Shown here: one piece after another, positions 24,782-32,876 of the stretch
Numbering within the stretch: position 1 is the first letter of the stretch
Layout: the number at the start of each line of letters is the position of its first letter
Assembly (NCBI GenBank): GCA_902826835.1
Contig: CADEGH010000014.1
Span: forward strand, 13,810 to 77,809
Length of the DNA stretch: 64,000 nucleotides
Direction: 5' to 3'
Origin: an uncultured bacterium
Lineage (GTDB): Bacteria; Planctomycetota; GCA-002687715
Position numbers and translations under genes: made by a program
The notes under the pieces: model-generated
What the model saw: only the letters and a program-made list of their open reading frames with translations
The model's database searches: none
Told to the model about the DNA's origin: nothing

Positions 24782-25222
24782 TCGAACATCCGCGGTCTTG
24801 GCCCTTCAGTTCTCCACCGGCGGTTGCATTTCAATAACTGGAGCGGCCGAGCCTGCATCCAGGTACTTGCCTTAGGGGTGTGACCTGGTTGCTATCCAGA
24901 GCAAACCTGCTTGAAGCCCGTGGATCTCCCCAAATGCATGGATCCCGGCGTTTCGGCCCGGCGCCGCAAGAAGCGGAAGTCACCACCGCAAGATCGGCAC
25001 CTAACTTGAGAGCTCCGGTAGGTTGGGCACCGAAAAACACCTACAAGCCCGCCGACTTTCCTCGCGAACAATGCTCAAGCCTCCGAACGTAAAGTCTTGT
25101 AAAGACTACCCTTACAGCACCAGCCGTCGTTCTCCACAAAACGAACGACCCATGATGAAGCTGATGATCTTCTAGAAAGAAGGATAAGCCCAGTCCATCC
25201 CCACTGGTAACTTGTGGTTTCC
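24782..25222 (+). other. 441-base intergenic region with several hairpins, no gene recognised
   Basis: No convincing open frame is present. Several stems can be drawn: CCAGGT (24859-24864) with ACCTGG (24883-24888); an 11-base arm at 24995-25005 with 25022-25032 (two mismatches); and AGTCTT/AAGACT at 25093-25107. None is followed by a T run. It does not match 6S, tmRNA, RNase P or SRP RNA signatures that I know. It could be a non-coding RNA or a long leader of the hemW operon. No promoter was clear. Confidence 0.3.
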
Positions 25223-26413
25223 ATGACGCTCCGTGCCCGAGCCGCGAGTCCTCCGCCTCAAAGCCTGTACCTACACATCCCGTTCTGCGTCCAAAAGTGC
25301 TTCTACTGCGCTTTCAACTCCTACGCCGGCCGGGATGAGGTGGAGACCACTCGTTACGTGACGGCACTCACTCGTCACCTTGAGGAGGTTGGTCGCGAAC
25401 TCCGGACTCCCATTGAAACCATCTACGTGGGGGGCGGGACTCCTACTTACCTCTCAGCGGACCAACTGGATCGACTCTTCGAGCAGATTCGAAAGTATGT
25501 CCCGCTAGCCCCTCGGGTCGAGTGGACCGTCGAAGCGAACCCAGGCACCCTGGATGCGGAGAAGATCCGGGGCTTCCACCGTCACGGGGTGACACGAGTC
25601 AGTATGGGTGTCCAGACCATGGATGAAAAACGGCTGACTACCTTGGGTCGTCGTCACCTGGTCGAAGACGTCGTGAGCTCGGTGAAGATGCTCAGGGAAG
25701 CGAAGCTCGACAATTTCAATTTGGATTTGATTTACGGGCTTCCCAAGCAATCGCTCTCCGACTGGACGCACGATATCGATAGGCTCTTGGATCTCGACCC
25801 TCCTCACATTTCTTTGTACGCGCTCCAAATCGAAGAAGGGACTAAATTTCATCAGGAACATTCTCGAGGCGATTTGGAAACGCCAGACGAGGATTTGGTG
25901 TTGGAGATGTACAGAGTCGCCAGGGACAAATTAGAACTCGGCAATTTGCATCTCTACGAAATATCCAATTTCTCCAAGCCTGGCCACGAATCACTGCACA
26001 ATTGGAATTACTGGTTGAATCGCTCCTACGTAGGACTCGGCGCCGGCGCTTGGGGTTACCAAGACGGCTATCGATATCGCCGCGAAACCAATCCACGTAA
26101 GTACTCTGACTCGGTGCTCTCCGGTGAAACCACCCTCGTGGAAAACGACTGGATCGACCCTCGAAGCCGACAGTTCGAAACTATCCTGGCGGGGTTGCGC
26201 ACGATCAGGGGAGTCGACTTGGTTATATTGAACTCGATATGCGAGGTCCCTTTAGGGACCGCAGTTCGTGATCTCATAGGGGATTGGATTACCCGAAAAC
26301 ATGCCGTGATGGTCGAAGACCGGTTGATCCTCACCGAGTCGGGTCGGTGGGTCCTGGACGGACTGCTTTCGGAACTGCTGGAGATTTGGACCGAGCAAGA
26401 AGCTCCGGCATGA
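25223..26413 (+). CDS. hemW: Radical SAM heme chaperone HemW (HemN-like)
   Basis: 396 aa from the ATG at 25223; an in-frame GTG nine bases earlier is possible. The radical SAM cluster motif is CVQKCFYCAF (CxxxCxxC). Further family marks are YVGGGTPTYL, VEANPGTL, RVSMGVQTMD, NLDLIYGLPKQS and HNWNYW, the HNxxYW motif that separates HemW from true coproporphyrinogen dehydrogenase HemN. HemW binds and transfers heme. It opens a seven-gene operon in which every following start overlaps the preceding stop. A 441-base untranslated or intergenic stretch precedes it. Confidence 0.9.
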   Translation: MTLRARAASPPPQSLYLHIPFCVQKCFYCAFNSYAGRDEVETTRYVTALTRHLEEVGRELRTPIETIYVGGGTPTYLSADQLDRLFEQIRKYVPLAPRVEWTVEANPGTLDAEKIRGFHRHGVTRVSMGVQTMDEKRLTTLGRRHLVEDVVSSVKMLREAKLDNFNLDLIYGLPKQSLSDWTHDIDRLLDLDPPHISLYALQIEEGTKFHQEHSRGDLETPDEDLVLEMYRVARDKLELGNLHLYEISNFSKPGHESLHNWNYWLNRSYVGLGAGAWGYQDGYRYRRETNPRKYSDSVLSGETTLVENDWIDPRSRQFETILAGLRTIRGVDLVILNSICEVPLGTAVRDLIGDWITRKHAVMVEDRLILTESGRWVLDGLLSELLEIWTEQEAPA

Positions 26414-26988
26414 TCGTCATCCTCGATCACTACGACTCTTTCACTTGGAATCTCGTCCACCTTCTGGCGGGTGATGGAGCCCCTTATCAGGTCTTGCGGG
26501 CCGACCGGACGTCGGTGGCGGATGTCTTGAGCCTCGCGCCGACCCACCTCGTGTTGTCTCCTGGCCCGGGAATCCCCGGAGCCCGCGGAATCACCTTGGA
26601 GCTCATCGAGAAGGCTCCTCTTAAGTTGCCGATCCTCGGGGTATGCCTTGGTCACCAAGCTTTGGGGGTTGCCTACGGAGCACGATTGGTTCTCGCCCCG
26701 GAAACGGTTCACGGGCGTGCCTCGATGGTCGACCACGGTGGGACCGGGCTTTGGCGCGATATCGAGACTCCTGCCCTGGTCATGCGCTACCACTCCTGGG
26801 CATTGAGTCGTCAAGATTGGCCCGAGTCACTGCTGATCGAAGCTTCTACTCGGGACTCCGACGAGTGCATCATGGCGATCAGGCATCGTAGTCTCCCCAG
26901 ATTCGGGATTCAATTTCATCCCGAGTCCTACCGAACTCCCCTCGGACCACGGATGATCCGAAACTTCCTTCACGGATCCTATTCATGA
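26410..26988 (+). CDS. Glutamine amidotransferase subunit of anthranilate / aminodeoxychorismate synthase
   Basis: 192 aa from the ATG overlapping the hemW stop (ATGA). It is a class I glutamine amidotransferase of the TrpG/PabA type: ILDHYDSFTWNLVHLL, LSPGPGIPG, the nucleophile in LGVCLGHQAL, and the FHPES catalytic His/Glu. It supplies ammonia to a TrpE or PabB partner to make anthranilate or aminodeoxychorismate. No trpE or pabB is in the window, so the pathway cannot be assigned and the protein may be amphibolic. The open frame continues back into hemW but that part is a shadow. Confidence 0.9.
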   Translation: MIVILDHYDSFTWNLVHLLAGDGAPYQVLRADRTSVADVLSLAPTHLVLSPGPGIPGARGITLELIEKAPLKLPILGVCLGHQALGVAYGARLVLAPETVHGRASMVDHGGTGLWRDIETPALVMRYHSWALSRQDWPESLLIEASTRDSDECIMAIRHRSLPRFGIQFHPESYRTPLGPRMIRNFLHGSYS

Positions 26989-27869
26989 TGTCTGACTTTG
27001 GTCGAGTCGTCGAAAAAATCCGCGGTCGCCAGGGGTCCGTAATTTGTCTGGGTCTGGATCCGAGATGGGAAGGGATTCCCAGGGAATTCGCGACGACCGC
27101 AAGCGGCGGATCCCGAACGAAGGCTGAAACCTTCGCCGCATACGGCTGTTCGGTGATCGAACTCCTGAAGCAAGGCCTCGCGGCCGTGAAAATTCAATCG
27201 GCTTTCTTCGAACTGCTTGGTCCCCCCGGCATGGCGGCCTTGGCCGAAGTCCGCAAGTATGCCGAGGGCCAATCCATTCCCGTCATTCTCGACGTCAAAC
27301 GCGGAGACATAGGAACGACCGCGGAAGCCTACGCCGAGGCTTGCTTCGGGGGTTCATCCACCGATACGATTTGCGCCTGCACCGTGAATCCGTGGATGGG
27401 AAGCGACGCGGTGCGTCCTTTCGTGACTCGAGCCCAGGCGGCGAGCGGGATGGTCTTCCTGCTCGTGAAAACGAGCAATGAAGGATCGCGCGACTTCCAG
27501 GATCTCCGGGTCGACGGGAAGCCGGTGTGGGAAATCGTCGCCGAAAAGCTGCGTCAATGGGGGGAGGAATGGAATGCCGGAGCCAATCTCGGAGCCGTCG
27601 TAGGCGCCACACATCCCCGTGACTTGGTTAGAGCCCGGGAAATCTTGCCAAACACCCTCTTTTTGATCCCCGGCTACGGTGCTCAGGGAGCCCAAGCCAA
27701 AGATCTTCGAGGCGCGATCAAGCCGGACGGCTCCGGGATCCTCGTGAACGCGAGTCGCAGCCTGGTGTTTCCCTGGGGAGAGAAGAGAGAGGCTCCGCGT
27801 GATTGGCAGGAAGCGCTGACCGCCGCGCTTCACAAGATGCAGGCAGATTTGGGCGGACTCTCCCCATGA
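26985..27869 (+). CDS. pyrF: Orotidine 5'-phosphate decarboxylase (type 2)
   Basis: 294 aa, the length of type 2 PyrF (longer than the 230-aa E. coli form). It decarboxylates OMP to UMP. Family motifs are ICLGLDPRW, AVKIQSAFFELLG, VILDVKRGDIGTTAEAYAEACF (the Lys/Asp catalytic tetrad), VNPWMGSDAVRPF, VKTSNEGSRDFQDL, VVGATHPRDL and LIPGYGAQGA. The ATG overlaps the amidotransferase stop. No other pyrimidine gene is in the operon. Confidence 0.94.
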   Translation: MMSDFGRVVEKIRGRQGSVICLGLDPRWEGIPREFATTASGGSRTKAETFAAYGCSVIELLKQGLAAVKIQSAFFELLGPPGMAALAEVRKYAEGQSIPVILDVKRGDIGTTAEAYAEACFGGSSTDTICACTVNPWMGSDAVRPFVTRAQAASGMVFLLVKTSNEGSRDFQDLRVDGKPVWEIVAEKLRQWGEEWNAGANLGAVVGATHPRDLVRAREILPNTLFLIPGYGAQGAQAKDLRGAIKPDGSGILVNASRSLVFPWGEKREAPRDWQEALTAALHKMQADLGGLSP

Positions 27870-28606
27870 CCGACGGGTCCGATCAACCTCGTGCCTGGTT
27901 CGACGAAGCCTTCGGCACCAGCTATATAGATCTATATGCCCATCGGGATGATCGCAGTGCCCGCAATGAGATTCTCCACGTTCTGAGTCGGCTCCCCGTG
28001 TCCGGCAGGGCCTTGGATCTCGCGTGTGGTGAAGGAAGGCACACGAGGGCGCTACGGCGATACGGCTGGTCCGTCGTGGGTCTTGATCGCTCCTGGCCAC
28101 TTTTGCGCGAAGGTGTGAAGAAGTCGGTCACTTCCGTGGTTCGTGGGGACATGCGAAGTCTCCCGTTCGCGAGCGCGAGCTTCTCCCTGGTCATCCAAAT
28201 GTTCACGGCTTTCGGCTACTTCCCCACGCTGGAAGAGAACATTCAGGTGCTGCGGGAGGTTCGTAGGGTTTTGGCCAACGGGGGCATCTACCTGTTGGAC
28301 TACCTGGACGCCAACTGGATCCGTGCTCATCTGCAAGCTCACACGGAGCGGGAGTTCAACGGGGTCCGCTGTTTGGAAGATCGCACTATCGAAGGAAAGC
28401 GACTCAAGAAACGAGTCCGTTGGGCAGACGCCTCGGGACGAGTTCGCAGCGAATACGAAGAGTCGGTGATGCTCTTCGAGCCCGATGAACTCACCCGGAT
28501 CCTGGAGCAACAGGGATTGGAGATCCTGCGGAGTTGGGGGGACTTCCAAGGCACCCCCTATCTGCAAGGGCAACGCTGCATTCACTTGGCGAGACGAGCG
28601 CCATGA
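27866..28606 (+). CDS. SAM-dependent methyltransferase coupled to bshC, possible bacillithiol N-methyltransferase
   Basis: 246 aa from the ATG that overlaps the pyrF stop. Class I methyltransferase fold: ALDLACGEGRHTRAL (SAM site, motif I), VVGLDRS, GDMRSLPFASASFSLVIQMFTAFGYF and VLANGGIYLLDYLD. It belongs to a YdaC-like subgroup in which FDEAFG..YIDLYAHRDD opens the chain. Its stop overlaps the start of bshC. From memory, a related methyltransferase in Chlorobaculum (NmbA, CT1040) N-methylates the cysteine of bacillithiol, and relatives occur next to bshC in Bacteroidetes and Acidobacteria. That role is therefore likely here, but not proven. Confidence 0.78.
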   Translation: MTDGSDQPRAWFDEAFGTSYIDLYAHRDDRSARNEILHVLSRLPVSGRALDLACGEGRHTRALRRYGWSVVGLDRSWPLLREGVKKSVTSVVRGDMRSLPFASASFSLVIQMFTAFGYFPTLEENIQVLREVRRVLANGGIYLLDYLDANWIRAHLQAHTEREFNGVRCLEDRTIEGKRLKKRVRWADASGRVRSEYEESVMLFEPDELTRILEQQGLEILRSWGDFQGTPYLQGQRCIHLARRAP

Positions 28607-30138
28607 AAATCGAATGGCGCAACCCCACCGGAGTTTCGAAGACTCCGGATTTCTACTTGCGGAACCAGCGGCACGATGAAGTCCGTGATTATTATCCGGT
28701 CGCGCCGACCCTGGATGGAATAGCTCGCCACGGAGCTCGAGAAAAGTGGCGTCGTCCGCCCCAATCCCTCGTCGACGCACTGGCGGCCGCGAACGAAGAA
28801 ATAGGAAATCCCGCCGGCGCCGCTCTGGCCCGTAGATTGAGCGACCCCACGTCCTTGGTGGTGACTACGGGTCAACAATGTCATGCCTTGGGCGGACCAG
28901 CCATGGTGGCTCACAAAGCGCTCAGCATGGTCAAAATTGCGGAGTCCCTCGAGCAGAAGCTGGGGGTCCCGGTGATTCCGCTGTACTGGAACCACGCGGA
29001 AGATCACGATCTCGCCGAAGTCGCGGCCTGTGCTCTGCTTCGCAACCAAGAAGTCCAGGTTGAAGACGCTCCATTCTCCGATCCCCACCGCACGGCTGAA
29101 TCGGTCTTGATCGACGAGAACCTCGCCGGCTTCGCCGACCGACAGATTCGGGAAATCCGATGGCGCGGAGATCCGGCTAGCTTGGTGCCCCGGGTCGGAA
29201 TGAAATGGTCCGATTGGTCGGCGCAGGGCGTCCTGGCCACCCTGCACGGTATTCCTCTCGTCATCGTGGAACCGCGTGTGATTCGTCCGTATTCGGACAG
29301 TTTCTGGACCGCGGCGCAGGCGCGCGGGCCCGAGATGACTCGCGCCTTTGCGGATGGAACCAGGGCGTTTGAATCCAAGTTCGGGCCCGCTCCCCTGCAG
29401 AGTCCTTCCGGGGCGTTTGCCTTCGAATTGCTTGCGGATGGTCGACGGGTCCGGCTCAGTGAAACCGCATTTCCAACATCGTCGGGTCCGAATCGGTCTC
29501 CCGATGCGGCCCTCCGCGCTAGTTACTTGCAATGGTTCTTCCCGGTCGTGGGGCACGTCTTCGGGCCGACCGAATTGGCCTACTTCGGACAAATCTCCCC
29601 CATGATCAGGGCCATGGGGCTCCCGGTGCCGGCAGCCTTACCTCGCTTCACGGCGACCTGGCTCCGTCCCCGGGAAGAGAAGTGGCGCCAAGAACTCGGG
29701 TTGGGTGGTCAGGCGATTTTCGCTGATCCGGAAACCTGGCCGGAACCACCCATGGGTGAGGATGCCGCCAAACTACAGACAATCTCCGAGCGGCGGCAGT
29801 TTGCAGAAGCGGCTGCTCAAGCGATGGTCGAAGGGGAGCCGCTGGAGCGAGCCTTTGCCCAATTGCAGGGCAAATGGCAGGAAGCCGAGAGCAAGTTCTT
29901 CTCGGCGATCAGCAAGGAAAAGGAGCGGCGCGGCGAGGCGGGTCGATTGGCCCGCCATCGACTGGCCGCCTTGGTTCGCCCTCGTGGATTGCCCCAGGAG
30001 CGCGTCCTTCCTTTCCTCAACCTCGCGGCGGGCCAGCCACCCGGTCGCCTGGGGGAGTGGACTGCGCAAGTGGACGTGTTCGACTATCGACATCACTTGA
30101 TGGTATTGGAGGAGACCGATCTTGCCTTCCCGAACTGA
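28603..30138 (+). CDS. bshC: Bacillithiol synthase BshC (cysteine-adding enzyme)
   Basis: 511 aa from the ATG overlapping the methyltransferase stop (ATGA); the frame runs back into that gene as a shadow. The family is recognised by VVTTGQQCHALGGPAMVAHKALS, KIAESLEQKLGVPVIPLYWNHAEDHDLAEV, FGPTELAYFGQISPMIRAMGLPVPAALPR and a C-terminal helical region (LERAFAQLQGKWQEAESKF) before the closing RLGEWTAQVDVFDYRHHLMVLEE. It adds cysteine to GlcN-malate to finish bacillithiol. Length is a little below the 539 aa Bacillus form. The last 17 bases overlap bshB, whose GGAGG ribosome site lies in its terminal codons. Confidence 0.9.
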   Translation: MKIEWRNPTGVSKTPDFYLRNQRHDEVRDYYPVAPTLDGIARHGAREKWRRPPQSLVDALAAANEEIGNPAGAALARRLSDPTSLVVTTGQQCHALGGPAMVAHKALSMVKIAESLEQKLGVPVIPLYWNHAEDHDLAEVAACALLRNQEVQVEDAPFSDPHRTAESVLIDENLAGFADRQIREIRWRGDPASLVPRVGMKWSDWSAQGVLATLHGIPLVIVEPRVIRPYSDSFWTAAQARGPEMTRAFADGTRAFESKFGPAPLQSPSGAFAFELLADGRRVRLSETAFPTSSGPNRSPDAALRASYLQWFFPVVGHVFGPTELAYFGQISPMIRAMGLPVPAALPRFTATWLRPREEKWRQELGLGGQAIFADPETWPEPPMGEDAAKLQTISERRQFAEAAAQAMVEGEPLERAFAQLQGKWQEAESKFFSAISKEKERRGEAGRLARHRLAALVRPRGLPQERVLPFLNLAAGQPPGRLGEWTAQVDVFDYRHHLMVLEETDLAFPN

Positions 30139-30898
30139 CGATCTCGAGGAGGTCGATATCCTCGCGTTCGGTGCCCACCCCGATGACGCCGATTTAGCCG
30201 TCGGAGGTACCCTCCTGCTCGCGCACTCCCAGGGTTACGTCACGGGGATCGTCGATCTCACCCGAGGTGAACTCGGAACGCGCGGGACCCCCGAGATCCG
30301 GGCGAAGGAAGCGGCGACTGCGGCCGAGCTCTTGCACGTGAGCACCCGGGACAATCTGGACCTCGGGGATGGTGGGATTCTTCCGACCGAAGAGGTTCGT
30401 CGGGCCCTCGTACGCATCCTGCGGCGAAGGCGTCCTACCCTGGTCCTCGGGCCGCTCGAGCGGGATCTCCATCCGGACCACGCCTGGGCGGGCCGCACTC
30501 TGAAGGACGCGTGTTTCCTGGCCGGCATCGCCAAATACGACCAGGTCGATCCACCCCATCGTCCCAGCGCCTATCTCGGATACCTGTCGCATACCGAGGT
30601 TCCTCCGAGTCTCGTCATCGACATCACGCCGCATTTCGAGGCGAAGCGCCAGGCCTGTCTCGCGTACCGGAGTCAGTTTTACAATCCCGCCAGTCAGGAG
30701 CCCGCGACCTACATTTCCCGCCCGGAATTTTGGCAATGGTGGGAAGCCCGAGCCCGTCACGCCGGCCACACCATCGGGGCCCAGTTCGGGGAAGCTTTCC
30801 ATTTTGAGGGCCCGATTCCGGTTCACGATCCGATCCAGCAGTTCTCCGGATTTGGTTATTACCCCGTATCCAAGCGCACCCGTCATGACCCAACTTGA
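30122..30898 (+). CDS. bshB: Bacillithiol biosynthesis deacetylase BshB (LmbE family)
   Basis: 258 aa with a TTG start, supported by GGAGG about nine bases upstream, inside bshC. The zinc-dependent LmbE-like deacetylase motif is AFGAHPDDADLAVGGTLL, and the third ligand is in DLHPDHAWAGR. TRGELGTRGTPEIRAKEAATAAELL is characteristic of BshB1. It removes the acetyl group from GlcNAc-malate (and may also hydrolyse bacillithiol S-conjugates). The protein ends SKRTRHDPT, overlapping bshA by 14 bases. All three bacillithiol genes are thus in order C-B-A. Confidence 0.92.
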   Translation: MPSRTDDLEEVDILAFGAHPDDADLAVGGTLLLAHSQGYVTGIVDLTRGELGTRGTPEIRAKEAATAAELLHVSTRDNLDLGDGGILPTEEVRRALVRILRRRRPTLVLGPLERDLHPDHAWAGRTLKDACFLAGIAKYDQVDPPHRPSAYLGYLSHTEVPPSLVIDITPHFEAKRQACLAYRSQFYNPASQEPATYISRPEFWQWWEARARHAGHTIGAQFGEAFHFEGPIPVHDPIQQFSGFGYYPVSKRTRHDPT

Positions 30899-32060
30899 AC
30901 CCTTGCGAATCGGCATGACCTGCCACCCGACGTACGGGGGATCGGGTGCGGTAGCGGTGGAATTGGCGCAAGCATTGGTGGCGCGGGGACACGAGGTCCA
31001 TGTCATTTCTTACGCGCCTCCGTTTCGTCTGGAAGCGGGCGGGGGAGTGCAATTGCACGAGGTCGCGGTTCCGACCTACCCGCTCTTCAAATTTCCTCCC
31101 TACGACATGGCGCTCGCGAGCAAACTCGCCGAAGTTGCCGCCGATTTTCGCCTGCAAATACTCCACGCGCATTACGCGATTCCCCACAGCATGGCCGCCT
31201 ATCTGGCGCGGGAAATCCTCGGCGACGACACGCTTGGGGTCGTGACAACCCTGCACGGGACGGACATCACGCTGGTCGGCGCTGACCCGAGTTATCGCCC
31301 TGCCACCACCTTCGCGCTGCGAAAATCGGACGCCGTAACCGCGGTTTCCCGCTTCTTGTCGCTCGAAACGCAGAGAAAAATCTGCGGAGCGTGCCGCATT
31401 GAGGTCATCCACAATTTCGTCGACACCACCCGTTACGAACCGGCGCCCCGCAGTCCGGTGAGGTTGCGGTTCGCGAAACCCGACGAGTGGCTCTTGGTTC
31501 ACACATCGAATTTTCGCCCGGTCAAGCGCATCGGCGACGTCGTCCAGATTTTCGCCGAGGTCTCCCGGGCTTTGCCTGCCAAGTTGCTGATGATCGGGGA
31601 CGGTCCCGATCGCCCCTTGGCGGAGCGCATGGCCAAGGAATTGGGCCTGCAAAAGCGCATCGTCTTCACCGGCGCGCTGCCGGATGCCGCCGAGTTGACG
31701 GCCCAAGCCGACGCTTTCCTTTTGCCGTCTGACGGCGAGTCCTTCGGACTGGCCGCGTTGGAAGCCCTGGCGTGCGGAGTCCCGGTCGTGGGATCACGTG
31801 CCGGTGGACTTCCCGAGGTCTTCGAAGACGGGGTGGAGGGAATACTCGAAGAGGTTGGGCAGACCCGGGCGATGGGTCAAAGGCTTGTGGCTCTTCTCGG
31901 CGACCCCAAACGCTTGGAGGCGACCAAACTCGCGGCCAGGGCGCGTGCCACCCAGCTGTTCCGGACGGAATCGGTCGTACCGCAGTACGAGCAGGTCTAT
32001 CGAGACGTCATCGCACGACGCCAGCATCGTCCCGAGTCAAAATACCTCGAAGCTCCGTGA
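30885..32060 (+). CDS. bshA: N-acetylglucosaminyl L-malate synthase BshA
   Basis: 391 aa from the ATG at 30885; 27 upstream codons in frame belong to bshB. It is a GT4-family glycosyltransferase joining UDP-GlcNAc and L-malate: CHPTYGGSGAVAVELAQAL, HAHYAIPHSMAAYL, TTLHGTDITLVG, AVSRFL, NFRPVKRIGDVVQIF and GESFGLAALEALACGVPVVGSRAGGLPEV (nucleotide-binding E-x7-E). YGGSGVVA-type motifs separate BshA from other GT4 enzymes. It is the last gene of the operon; the next gene is convergent, 36 bases away, with no obvious terminator hairpin between. Confidence 0.92.
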   Translation: MTQLEPLRIGMTCHPTYGGSGAVAVELAQALVARGHEVHVISYAPPFRLEAGGGVQLHEVAVPTYPLFKFPPYDMALASKLAEVAADFRLQILHAHYAIPHSMAAYLAREILGDDTLGVVTTLHGTDITLVGADPSYRPATTFALRKSDAVTAVSRFLSLETQRKICGACRIEVIHNFVDTTRYEPAPRSPVRLRFAKPDEWLLVHTSNFRPVKRIGDVVQIFAEVSRALPAKLLMIGDGPDRPLAERMAKELGLQKRIVFTGALPDAAELTAQADAFLLPSDGESFGLAALEALACGVPVVGSRAGGLPEVFEDGVEGILEEVGQTRAMGQRLVALLGDPKRLEATKLAARARATQLFRTESVVPQYEQVYRDVIARRQHRPESKYLEAP

Positions 32061-32096
32061 CGACTCCGCGGACGGCGTGCGGCGCCAAGGCGCTCC

Positions 32097-32771
32097 CTAC
32101 ACGGCGGTGCGATCGGCCAGTCGACTCAGGTACCGAGCTGCGGCTTGCCCGACCGCTTCCGGGTTGGTTCCCACCAGGTAGCGCTTGACGACGGTCTGCA
32201 GCATCCGCTCGGCGGCCGTGACGAAGGCGTCGAAGACGTGTTGTCCGGTAGTCGCCGAAGTCGGGAAGGACGGCATCCCGCGGGGATTCAGGGCGGCGCC
32301 CAACTCCTCGGGGGTGCTCAGGACGTGGGTCCCCGCCAAGTCCTGTTTGTTGTATTGAAGGACCAGGGGAATCGTGTTGAAGTCGAGGCCGTTGGCGGTG
32401 AGGTTCTCACGCAAATTGGCCATGCTCTCGGCGTTTTCATCGAGGCGAGCGGCGAGAGAATCGGCGACAAACACCACGCAGTCGGCGCCCATGAGCACGT
32501 ACTTGCGGGTCAAGTTGTACTTGACCTGACCAGGTACGGTAAAACCCTGGATCTTGATCTTGTAGCCCCCCACGATGCCCAACTCGATGGGGAGAAAGTC
32601 GAAGAACAAGGTTCGCTCCTCGTCGGTCTTGAGCGAGATGAGCTTGTTCTTCTCATCCGGATCCAAGACCCGGTGTACGACCTTCAAGCTCGAGGTCTTG
32701 CCTCCGAGCCCCGGGCCGTAGTACACGATCTTGCAGGTGATGATCTTGTCCCGAGTGTTGACGATGCTCAT
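32097..32771 (-). CDS. mglA: MglA-like small Ras-family GTPase
   Basis: 224 aa from the ATG at 32771 (MSIVNTRDKIITCKIVYYG); the open frame upstream is not conserved. The Walker A motif is YYGPGLGGKTSSL. Switch-region marks of MglA proteins are FFDFLPIELG and TVPGQVKYNLTRKYVL, and the base-specificity motif is LQYNKQDLAG. MglA regulates cell polarity and motility, or sets up gliding and type IV pili, in myxobacteria and Thermus. A MglB (roadblock) GTPase-activating partner is not in the window. The C-terminal 60 residues extend past the core and may be a lineage-specific tail. Convergent with bshA. Confidence 0.87.
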   Translation of the reverse strand: MSIVNTRDKIITCKIVYYGPGLGGKTSSLKVVHRVLDPDEKNKLISLKTDEERTLFFDFLPIELGIVGGYKIKIQGFTVPGQVKYNLTRKYVLMGADCVVFVADSLAARLDENAESMANLRENLTANGLDFNTIPLVLQYNKQDLAGTHVLSTPEELGAALNPRGMPSFPTSATTGQHVFDAFVTAAERMLQTVVKRYLVGTNPEAVGQAAARYLSRLADRTAV

Positions 32772-32876
32772 CAGGGTCCCCGTCCCGCAAGCCTTGATCC
32801 GTCCCTTACCGAAGCCCCAGCAACATGTCTGGAACCTTCCCAGCGAGGTTCTTTTCGACCGGGGGAGGGCTACAGC

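Noticed and set aside
25130-25138. DnaA box TTCTCCACA
   Set aside because: One mismatch to TTATCCACA, single copy, far from dnaA; too weak to call an origin.
32145-32876. Long N-terminal extension of the cysteine desulfurase
   Set aside because: That part is antisense to mglA and is not desulfurase-like; TTG 32877 with GGGGGAGGG is the better start.
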